This document shows, piece after piece, positions 35,501 to 42,496 of a stretch of 64,000 nt of DNA. This DNA is from Duganella zoogloeoides. GTDB lineage: Bacteria; Pseudomonadota; Gammaproteobacteria; Burkholderiales; Burkholderiaceae_D. The stretch spans positions 3,410,001 to 3,474,000 of the forward strand of contig NZ_CP140152.1 of NCBI RefSeq assembly GCF_034479515.1, written 5' to 3'. Both the position numbers and the translations under genes were made by a program. The notes below the pieces were generated by a model. It did no database searches and was not told the DNA's origin. It was given only the letters and a program-made list of their open reading frames with translations. Every line of letters begins with the position of its first letter. The stretch's first letter is position 1.

Positions 35501-36054
35501 CGCCACAACTGGCCCTGCCAGCGCTGCTCGGGCGGCAATGCGATGATGTCGCCACGGGCGCAGCGCAGCTGGTCGCGGCCGCCGGCCCAGTCGTCGAGCC
35601 AGTCGGCGCGGTACACCTGGTACTGGTCGAACAGGTCGGCCAGCCGTTCGGCCAGTTGCAGCCGGCGTTCGGCCTCGCCGTCGGCCAGGAAGTGGCGCAG
35701 CGGCGCAAAGACCGGGTCGGCCAGCAGCGTGGGCAACAGGCGCATCAGGCGCCAGGTGAGCGGGCCCTTGTCGAACGCGGAGCGCCGGGGGACGCGGTCG
35801 CGCCCCAGCATGCCGCGATAGGTCTCCCACAGGAAGCGCGCCGGCAGCGCCACGCGGGTGGCGGCGCACACGCGCATTTCCTCGGCCAGCGCGATCTTGA
35901 GCCACTCGGCCACGCCGTTCGATTGCACCAGGAAGGTTTCCGGCTCCAGGGGCCCCAGCGGATGGTTGTGCAACCACTGGAACACGGCCGCGCGCAGCTG
36001 CTCCATCTGGTTGCCGTGCAAAATCAACAGGCCGGGGGTGATGCTGGAATGCAT
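32569..36054 (-). CDS. recC: Exodeoxyribonuclease V gamma subunit RecC
   Basis: RecC recognises Chi and holds the complex together. The 1161-residue product has the inactive helicase-like N terminus (LLILHGNQMEQLRAAVFQWL), LVQSNGVAEWLKIALAEEM, and GVSALPYQTLEALATLARHT, IFGV with RRIV. Mid-protein motifs are VVMVPDIDTFTAAIHAVF and VCLLGMNDGDFPRRAPKADF, a hallmark of RecC. Residues after about 830 form the degenerate nuclease-like domain. The ATG at 36054 has a gagag upstream. It is the first gene of the operon; its stop shares ATGA with recB. Confidence 0.95.
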   Translation of the reverse strand: MHSSITPGLLILHGNQMEQLRAAVFQWLHNHPLGPLEPETFLVQSNGVAEWLKIALAEEMRVCAATRVALPARFLWETYRGMLGRDRVPRRSAFDKGPLTWRLMRLLPTLLADPVFAPLRHFLADGEAERRLQLAERLADLFDQYQVYRADWLDDWAGGRDQLRCARGDIIALPPEQRWQGQLWRAVIDDVEPHERALGRATVHTEFVRASAAGELPLGRLPRRIVIFGVSALPYQTLEALATLARHTQVVLAVPNPCRYYWGDIIEGRDLLRSAYRRQQLRNGQDLGALPLEELHAHSHPLLASWGRQGRDFIRMLDEFDEAAAHAAAASGDDDAVTPLRVDLFGDEDGGTLLAQVQAAVRDLLPLSEHPHVPPGAADRSIEFHVTHSVQREVEVLHDQLLQMFAATPDGGTPLRPRDVVVMVPDIDTFTAAIHAVFAQHRRSDPRYIPFEIGDVNDRSVNPLLVALEWLLRLPQQRCRQSEIRDLLDVPALAARFGLGDDDLATLGQWIEGSGVRWGLDIEHRSGLGLGSAGEQNAWIFGVRRMLLGYASGGGGGGATASFAGIEPYGEVGGLDAALAGSLAQMVESLLHWRAALAQARTPADWGVQARALMAAFFKAGEEGDRLTLAQLDDALNNWLETCDSAQFQEEVPLAVLREAWLGLMDEPTLNHQFVSGGVTFCTLMPMRAVPFRVVCLLGMNDGDFPRRAPKADFDLLALPGMARPGDRSRRDDDRYLMLEAVLAAREKLYISWVGRNVRDNSEQPPSVLVSQLCDYLKAGWNMTLAERTTEHALQPFSRRYFERDGLLTYAREWRAAHDVDYADEADADAPADVLPPFALDEKYRLKLGALAGFLLQPVRYFFRERLAVVFGEAAQLGDDEEPFSFNALERYLLEDTMLDNDADTEQLDEIHDKLTERAEQLAREGVLPIGLIGRQYQRQLVTSLAPVRHAWLTLRQRYSKPAAKLALSLDLGPVQLDDWLDQLRSDGAQTVWLMQLSSRVADKQGKARGDKLIAMWVRQLAAAAAGLSVTGYLVARDMVVTMAPLDRDEALQALRVLAAWWRDGMDRPLPTACKTALALVGDGGDGGSGENKANARTAYDGSFELQGENQDLCLARLWPDYSALSAQPDFERVSQELYGPLARWLEQCITMTPIDGEDAA

Positions 36055-36107
36055 AGGGCTCTCGAGGGCGTGACGAAACGCGTATTTTTAAAAGCCCTAT
36101 TATCTCC

Positions 36108-39100
36108 CTAGCCGGGATCGTAGGCCAGCAGTTCCTGTTCCATGTGCGGGCCTAGCACCAGCAACAGCGCGTGCATCTGCGCCACCAGCGCGCCAGCCCT
36201 GGCCGTGTCGGCGTCCTGGCGGCCCTGTTCCAGCGCCAGGCACAGGTTACCGAAGCGCATGGCGCCCACCGCGCGGGCCGACGACTTGAGACGGTGGCCC
36301 AGTTCCGACAGCCGCGCCAGGTCGGCAGCGGCCAGCGCGGCATCGATTTCCACCATGGTGTCGCGCGCGGAGTCGAGGAACAGCTGGGTGTACTTGCGCA
36401 TCTTGTCCGGCTTGCCGGCAAAGGTCTGCGCCAGCGCGGCGATGTCGAACAGTTCGCCTTCGGCCGGCGGCGCTGACGGCGGTGATGGCGGCTGCGGTGA
36501 TTGCTGTGATGGCGGCCGCGGTGATTGCGGCGGTAGCGCTGTCGGCGGTGTTGGCGCGCCTGGCGCAGCGGCCGGCCCGTGCGCCGCCAGGCTGTCCGCA
36601 GCAGCGGCCTGCGGCTCAGCCGCCTGCAGCACCACCGCGCCAGCGGCCGTGGGCTGGCCGTCGGCCATGGTGAAGAACGACGGTGGCGGCGGCACCACCG
36701 GCCGCAGCGCCGCTTCCGGCGTGGCGGCGCGCTGGTCCAGCCACTTGGCCAGCACCGCAAACAGCAGCCGCGGCGCCACCGGCTTGGTCACGAATTCGTC
36801 CATGCCGGCGTCCATGCAGCGCTGCTGGTCGTCGCGGCCGGCGTTGGCGGTCATGGCAATCACCAGGGTGCCGGACAGCCTGGGGTGGGCGCGGATGAGG
36901 CGCGTGGCCTCGAAACCGTCCATCACCGGCATCTGCACATCCATCAGCACGCAGTCGAAGCGCTCCTTGAGCAGCAGGTCGATCGCCTCCTTGCCGTTGT
37001 TGGCCACGCACACGGTGGCGCCGCCGTCTTCCAACAGTTCCTGCCCCACCTGCTGGCTGAAGATATTGTCTTCCACCAGCAGGATCGAGGCGCCTCGAAT
37101 GCTCTCGAACAGGCCCGCCTGCTGCGGATCGTACACATTGGCGCCATCGCCGCTATCGCCGCCATCAGCTTCGTCGGACATGGCGCGGGAAGGCCGGTCC
37201 AGGCGCGCCGTGAACCAGAACGTGCTGCCTTCGCCGAGCCGGCTCTCCACGCCCACCCGGCCGCCCATCAACTCAGCCAGCTGCTGGCTGATCACCAGTC
37301 CAAGGCCGGTGCCGCCGTAGCGGCGCGTCGTGGAAGTGTCCGCCTGGTGGAACGACTGGAACAGCTGCGCCACCTCGTCCTCGCTCATGCCGATGCCCCG
37401 GTCCTGCACCTCGAAACGCACCACCATGTGATGGTCGCGCTCTTCGAGCAGGCGCGCGCGCACGTGCACCCTGCCCTGCTCGGAAAACTTGATGGCGTTG
37501 CTGGTGAAATTGATCAGCACCTGCTCCAGGCGCAGCGGATCGCCGCGCAACTGGCGCGGCAGGTCGGGATGGATCTCGTACACCAGCTCCAGCCCGCGCG
37601 CGGTGGCCACCTCGCCCAGCTGGCTGGTGAGGTTGGTGAGCAGCATGTCGATGGAAAAATCGAGCACCTCGAGGTCCATCTTGCCCGCCTCGATCTTGGA
37701 AAAATCGAGGATATCGTTGATGATGCCCAGCAGGTGCTGGCCCGAGTGATAAATCTTTTGCAGGTAGTCGCGCTGTTTGGGGTGGGTGACCGTTTTCAGC
37801 GCCAGATGGGCCATGCCGATGATGCTGTTCATCGGTGTGCGGATCTCGTGGCTCATGTTCGACAAAAAATCGCTCTTGGCGCGGTTGGCGGTATCGGCCC
37901 GGTCCTTCAACTGATGCAATTCCGTGACATCGGTCGAGACGCCAATCACCGCCGTCACCGAGCGTCCCAGCGTGACCGGCACCCGCACGTTCCAGTGGTA
38001 CTGCGCCACACCGGCGGGACAGGCGAACTGGGTTTCGCTGGCGCGCTTGACGCCATCGGCAAACACCGGCTGCTCCAGCGCCCACGCGGCATCGGCCTTC
38101 TCCTCGGGCATCAGCTCGCGGTCGCGCCGGCCCACGATTTCCGCTGCCGGCAGCCCCAGGTGCTCGGCCATCTTCGGGTTGACATAGATGTAGCGGCGGT
38201 TCTGGTCCTTCATGTACACGTGCGCGTCGAGGTTGTTGAGCACTGTATCGAGCAGCACGCGGTGCTTGACCGCACGCCGCCGTGACAGGTACAGCACCGC
38301 CAGGTAGCTGTAGAGCAGCAGCGTGCCGGCCCCGCCTACCAGTGCGGATGCGAGCGGGAAGTACACATCGAAGCCGTTGCGCAGCGCCGTCTTGCGCACC
38401 TGGAACCGCGCCTTCCACAAGGCGCCGTTGAAATCGACCGGCAGCACCGACTCGAAATAGTCGCCATCCGCCAGCGCCGCAGCGGGCGCCGCACCGTGTT
38501 CGCTGAACAGCAGCCGGTCGCGCGGCTCGATCACCAGCCGGCGGCGGTCGGGATCGACGCTGCCATCGGCGTACAGATCGAGGCGCACGTCGCGCACCAT
38601 GGTTTCATCGAGCACGATCTGCATCAGCTTGGCGACCGAAAAATTCAGGCCCGCCATGCCGCGATAAGCGGCGCGGCGCTGGGCAGCATCATCCTGCGGC
38701 ATGCCATCCCGGTACACCGGCAGGCCGATACCAAACTCGCCCCCGGCGCCGGCATGGCCGGCAGGATAGGCGCCCTGGTAGGCGACGAAACCGGCGCCAG
38801 CCTCGGGTTCCCAGGTCATCGCCACCACGGCGGGAAACTGGCGCGGCAGGTCCAGGCCGGCGACATACTGCTGGAACTGGCGGCGATCGAGCGCGTCGTT
38901 GGTCTGCAACAGCGCCGCCAGCCCGCGCGTGACATTGGCGTACGCCTTGATGCGCACGGACATCGCATACTGGGTGCTGCGGGCCAGGTGATCGAAACGC
39001 TGGCGGGCATCGGCATCGACAATGCGGTCGCCCACGCAATATGCGGCAACGCCCACGGCCATTGCCAATGCCCAGCCGGCGCCCCACAGCAGCAGGCGCG

Positions 39101-39140
39101 CGCTGTTGACAGATTTCGTGTTAATACCCGATGTGAGCAT
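36108..39140 (-). CDS. CHASE-PAS hybrid sensor histidine kinase with REC and Hpt domains
   Basis: A 1010-residue membrane hybrid kinase. Order: transmembrane segment near 15-35, periplasmic CHASE domain about 60-225 (LPRQFPAVVAMTWEP), second membrane segment near 270-290, PAS (YMKDQNRRYIYVNPKMAEHL), HisKA with the phospho-His (FLSNMSHEIRTPMNSIIGMA), HATPase (GGTGLGLVISQQLAELMGG), a receiver with its Asp in CVLMDVQMPVMDG, a Pro-rich linker and an Hpt domain (LGHRLKSSARAVG). All phospho-acceptor residues are present, so an internal His-Asp-His relay is expected. The start at 39140 has gagaag upstream; 39230 is an alternative. No cognate regulator lies next to it. The ligand is unknown; CHASE domains often sense small organic molecules. 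Confidence 0.92.
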   Translation of the reverse strand: MLTSGINTKSVNSARLLLWGAGWALAMAVGVAAYCVGDRIVDADARQRFDHLARSTQYAMSVRIKAYANVTRGLAALLQTNDALDRRQFQQYVAGLDLPRQFPAVVAMTWEPEAGAGFVAYQGAYPAGHAGAGGEFGIGLPVYRDGMPQDDAAQRRAAYRGMAGLNFSVAKLMQIVLDETMVRDVRLDLYADGSVDPDRRRLVIEPRDRLLFSEHGAAPAAALADGDYFESVLPVDFNGALWKARFQVRKTALRNGFDVYFPLASALVGGAGTLLLYSYLAVLYLSRRRAVKHRVLLDTVLNNLDAHVYMKDQNRRYIYVNPKMAEHLGLPAAEIVGRRDRELMPEEKADAAWALEQPVFADGVKRASETQFACPAGVAQYHWNVRVPVTLGRSVTAVIGVSTDVTELHQLKDRADTANRAKSDFLSNMSHEIRTPMNSIIGMAHLALKTVTHPKQRDYLQKIYHSGQHLLGIINDILDFSKIEAGKMDLEVLDFSIDMLLTNLTSQLGEVATARGLELVYEIHPDLPRQLRGDPLRLEQVLINFTSNAIKFSEQGRVHVRARLLEERDHHMVVRFEVQDRGIGMSEDEVAQLFQSFHQADTSTTRRYGGTGLGLVISQQLAELMGGRVGVESRLGEGSTFWFTARLDRPSRAMSDEADGGDSGDGANVYDPQQAGLFESIRGASILLVEDNIFSQQVGQELLEDGGATVCVANNGKEAIDLLLKERFDCVLMDVQMPVMDGFEATRLIRAHPRLSGTLVIAMTANAGRDDQQRCMDAGMDEFVTKPVAPRLLFAVLAKWLDQRAATPEAALRPVVPPPPSFFTMADGQPTAAGAVVLQAAEPQAAAADSLAAHGPAAAPGAPTPPTALPPQSPRPPSQQSPQPPSPPSAPPAEGELFDIAALAQTFAGKPDKMRKYTQLFLDSARDTMVEIDAALAAADLARLSELGHRLKSSARAVGAMRFGNLCLALEQGRQDADTARAGALVAQMHALLLVLGPHMEQELLAYDPG

Positions 39141-39267
39141 GAGATCGCTTCTCGAATGCAAAAAGTTGCAGCGGAAGCATACTATTAATGCCGAAATGTA
39201 ACCAGTAGAAGAATTGGTGAGAATTGTCATGTAGGATACTCGCTTGATTTAGTCACATTGAGATCGC

Positions 39268-40044
39268 ATGACCGACAATACCTTTGACCCCGCTGCCGCC
39301 ACCGCGCGCCTGCAGAAAGCCGGCCGCACGGCGCAACTGCTGGTCGCCCTGCCGCCGGACGAGCGTCCCGCCACCGTGGACGACGGCTACCTGGTGCAAA
39401 CCACCGTGCTGGCGGCGGGCGGCGAACCGGTGATCGGCTGGAAGATCGCTGGCGCCTCGCCGCGCTGCCTGCGCGGTGAACTGCCGGCCGTGCCGCTGAT
39501 CGGCGCGGTGGTGCCGTCGCGGCTTGTGCACGCCGGCGCCACGCTGGCCATCCACGCCGGCGCGCCGCTGACGCTGGAGGCGGAAGTGGCGGTATCGTTC
39601 GCGCGCGGCGTGGTACCGGCCGACGAACCATTCGACCACGCCATGGTGGACCGGGTGTTCGCTGCGATCGAAGTGGTGCGCAGCCGCTTTGTCGACCGCA
39701 AGGCCGTGGGCCAGCCCAGCTTTGCTGCCGACAACGTGGGCTTTCACGCGCTGGTATGCGGCGACGCCGTGGACCTGTCGCGCACCGAGCCGTTCCTGGC
39801 CCCTGTCGAAATGCGCTTCAACGATGAAGTGATTGCCACGTCGCTGCAAGGCGATGACCGCACCGAGCCCTTCGCGGCAGTGGCCTTCCTGTGGAGCGAG
39901 TTCGCCCGCCGTGGCATCACAATTCCGCGCGGCGCGGTCATCACCACCGGGACGCTGACGGCGCCGGTGGACGTGACCGGACCGGGCCTGGTCGAAGCGC
40001 GCGTGGGCGGCGTGCGCGTGGCGCTGCATCTGACCCAGCGGTGA
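39268..40044 (+). CDS. 2-keto-4-pentenoate hydratase / fumarylacetoacetate-hydrolase-family protein
   Basis: The 258-residue product fits the hydratase/FAH superfamily of small-acid catabolism. Recognisable segments are GWKIAGASPRCLRGELPAVP, PLTLEAEVAVSFARG with the EAE metal-binding pattern, VFAAIEVVRSRFVDRKAV, and FLWSEFARRGITIPRGAVIT then TTGTLTAPVDVTGPGLVEAR. Those last elements are typical of 2-oxopent-4-enoate hydratase-type enzymes. No other meta-cleavage pathway genes are nearby, so the actual substrate is unclear. It is divergent from the CHASE kinase and lies 5 bp before the next kinase gene, so it is probably co-transcribed with it. Confidence 0.82.
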   Translation: MTDNTFDPAAATARLQKAGRTAQLLVALPPDERPATVDDGYLVQTTVLAAGGEPVIGWKIAGASPRCLRGELPAVPLIGAVVPSRLVHAGATLAIHAGAPLTLEAEVAVSFARGVVPADEPFDHAMVDRVFAAIEVVRSRFVDRKAVGQPSFAADNVGFHALVCGDAVDLSRTEPFLAPVEMRFNDEVIATSLQGDDRTEPFAAVAFLWSEFARRGITIPRGAVITTGTLTAPVDVTGPGLVEARVGGVRVALHLTQR

Positions 40045-40049
40045 ATCCC

Positions 40050-42479
40050 ATGACCGGTCCGGACGACCGGCTTGACGCCGGCTTGTTGCTGCAAACGCTG
40101 ACAGCCCTGAAAAACGGCGATTTTTCCGCCCGCATGCCGTCCGGCGGCGCCGGGGTGGCCGGCCAGGTGGCGGACACGCTCAACCAGATCATGGCGGCCA
40201 GCGAAAAAATGGATGCCGACAGCCGGGCCGGCGCCCTGCTCACGCAGTCGCAATCGCTGGCGCAGGAACTGCGGCAGACCAACCAGGAACTGGCGGAAAA
40301 GGCGCGGCTGCTGTCGGAGCAGAACATCGAGGTCGAGCAGGCCAAGCTGGCACTGGAGGAAAAGGCCACCCAGCTGGCGCTGTCGTCCAGGTACAAATCC
40401 GAGTTCCTGGCCAATATGTCGCACGAGCTGCGCACGCCGCTCAATTCCCTGCTGATCCTGGCGCAGCAACTGGGCGACAACCCGGACGGCAACCTGTCGG
40501 ACAAGCAGGTGGAATTCGCCCGCACCATCCATGGCTCCGGCTCCGACCTGCTCACCCTCATCAACGACATCCTCGACCTGTCCAAGATCGAATCGGGCAC
40601 GGTCACGCTCGAGTTTTCCGAATACCGGTTCGAGCACCTGCACCAGTATGTCGAGCGCACCTTCCGCCACATGGCCGAGGCCCGGCACCTGGATTTTTCG
40701 ATCGAACTGCAGGGCGACCTGCCCGCCGCCCTGATGACCGACACCACGCGCCTGCAGCAGGTCCTCAAAAACCTGCTGTCGAACGCGTTCAAGTTTACCT
40801 CCCACGGCCGCGTGGCGCTGACGATCGGGCTGGCCGACGGCGGCTATTCCAGCGACCTGCCCGCCCTGTGCCGCGCCGATGCGGTGCTGGCGTTTGCCGT
40901 CACCGACACCGGCGTGGGCATCGTCGCGGACAAGCTGCAACTGATCTTCGAGGCGTTCCAGCAGGCCGACGGCTCCACCGCCCGCAAGTACGGCGGCACC
41001 GGCCTGGGACTGTCGATCTCGCGCGAACTGGCGCGCCTGCTGGGCGGCGAGATCCGGGTAGAGTCGGTGGTGGGCGGCGGTTCCACGTTTACCCTGTTCC
41101 TGCCATGGTATCGGGCCGGCTGTGTTGCGTCCGAACCCGCACTGGAACCGGCGCCGGCGCCCAGGGCCGTGGCAATGCAAGTCGTGGAACTGCCGGAGCT
41201 GCTCCACGAGGAATCGGCAGACGAGATCGACTACCACGACGACCGCGCACTGCTGGCGCCAGGCGATCCGTCGGTGCTGATCATCACCGACGACGAGCGG
41301 CTTGCCGCGATGCTGCTGGACCTGGCGCGCGCTCATCGCTTCAAGGGCGTGGTGACCCCCAACGGCGACTCGGCCCTGAGCCTGGCGCGCGACTACCTGC
41401 CCTCGGCCATCCTGCTCGACCTCGACCTGCCCGACATCGACGGCCTGACCGTGCTTGAACGCGTGAAACGCGATCCGGGCACGCGCCATATTCCCGTGCA
41501 TGCAGTGTCCAACCGTCGCGAGCAGGAACGCGACCGGCAGCAGGCGCTGCGCCTGGGAGCCCAGTCCTATCTGTACCTCTACCTGAATCTGTACCAGTAC
41601 CAGCCGGCCGACCGCGAAGCGCTGCGCGACCTGTTCGCGCGCATCCGCGCCTTTCTTGCGCGCATGCAGCGCAGCCTGCTGGTGGTGACTGACGACGCCA
41701 CCGGGCGCGACGCCATCGTGGCGCTGCTCGGCGCCGCCGACCTGGACATCGTGGCCGTAAATACCGGCATGGCCGCGCTGGCAGCACTGCGCACGCGGCG
41801 CTTCGACTGCATGGTGCTCGACCTGGCGCTGCCCGACATGAGCGGCTTCGAACTGCTGGGCGCCATCGCTGCCGACCGCGCGCTGCGCGACCTGCCGCTG
41901 GTGGTCAACACCGCTGGCGACATCGATCGCAAGCAGCTCGACCGGCTCGCCCGCCTCGAACGCGGCGCCAACGGCATCGTGATCCGGGAAGCGCGCACGC
42001 CCGAACGTCTGCTCGACGAGACCGCGCTGTTCCTGCACCGGTCACCGGCCAATCTGTCCGAGTCCCAGCGCCGCATGCTCGAAGATATCCACGAAGCCGA
42101 GGGCAGCCTGGCCGGGCGCAGTGTGCTGATCGTCGATGACGACGTGCGCAATATCTTCGCCCTGTCGTCGCTGCTCGAACGCCAACAGATGCAGGTATCA
42201 TTCGCAGAAAACGGCCGCGATGGCATCGCGGTGCTGGAGCGCGATCCGTCCATCGAGATCGTCCTGATGGACATCATGATGCCGGAAATGGATGGCTACG
42301 ACACGATGCGCGCGATCCGGCGCATCGCCAGGTTCCGTTCGCTGCCGATTATTACGCTTACCGCCAAGGCCATGAAGGGCGATCGTGACAAATGCATCGC
42401 CGCCGGCGCGTCGGACTACATCAGCAAGCCGGTCGATGTGGGGCAACTGCTGTCGCTGCTCAGGGTCTGGCTGAATTAA
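40050..42479 (+). CDS. Soluble hybrid histidine kinase with three receiver domains
   Basis: An 809-residue protein with no membrane segment. The N terminus is a HAMP-like stretch (LLQTLTALKNGDFSARMPSG), then a coiled coil (about 60-115), then HisKA (FLANMSHELRTPLNSLLILA) and HATPase (GGTGLGLSISRELARLLGGE). Three receivers follow at about 405-525, 540-655 and 690-805. The third is canonical (VLMDIMMPEMDGYD, ITLTAKAM, SKPVDVG). The first and second keep the acceptor Asp (LLDLDLPDIDG; VLDLALPDMSG) but lack the conserved switch Lys. In the first, the Lys region reads YLYLYLNLYQYQ. The start at 40050 is 5 bp after the hydratase; longer in-frame readings overlap it. Confidence 0.9.
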   Translation: MTGPDDRLDAGLLLQTLTALKNGDFSARMPSGGAGVAGQVADTLNQIMAASEKMDADSRAGALLTQSQSLAQELRQTNQELAEKARLLSEQNIEVEQAKLALEEKATQLALSSRYKSEFLANMSHELRTPLNSLLILAQQLGDNPDGNLSDKQVEFARTIHGSGSDLLTLINDILDLSKIESGTVTLEFSEYRFEHLHQYVERTFRHMAEARHLDFSIELQGDLPAALMTDTTRLQQVLKNLLSNAFKFTSHGRVALTIGLADGGYSSDLPALCRADAVLAFAVTDTGVGIVADKLQLIFEAFQQADGSTARKYGGTGLGLSISRELARLLGGEIRVESVVGGGSTFTLFLPWYRAGCVASEPALEPAPAPRAVAMQVVELPELLHEESADEIDYHDDRALLAPGDPSVLIITDDERLAAMLLDLARAHRFKGVVTPNGDSALSLARDYLPSAILLDLDLPDIDGLTVLERVKRDPGTRHIPVHAVSNRREQERDRQQALRLGAQSYLYLYLNLYQYQPADREALRDLFARIRAFLARMQRSLLVVTDDATGRDAIVALLGAADLDIVAVNTGMAALAALRTRRFDCMVLDLALPDMSGFELLGAIAADRALRDLPLVVNTAGDIDRKQLDRLARLERGANGIVIREARTPERLLDETALFLHRSPANLSESQRRMLEDIHEAEGSLAGRSVLIVDDDVRNIFALSSLLERQQMQVSFAENGRDGIAVLERDPSIEIVLMDIMMPEMDGYDTMRAIRRIARFRSLPIITLTAKAMKGDRDKCIAAGASDYISKPVDVGQLLSLLRVWLN

Positions 42480-42496
42480 CCATTACAAGGAAAACC

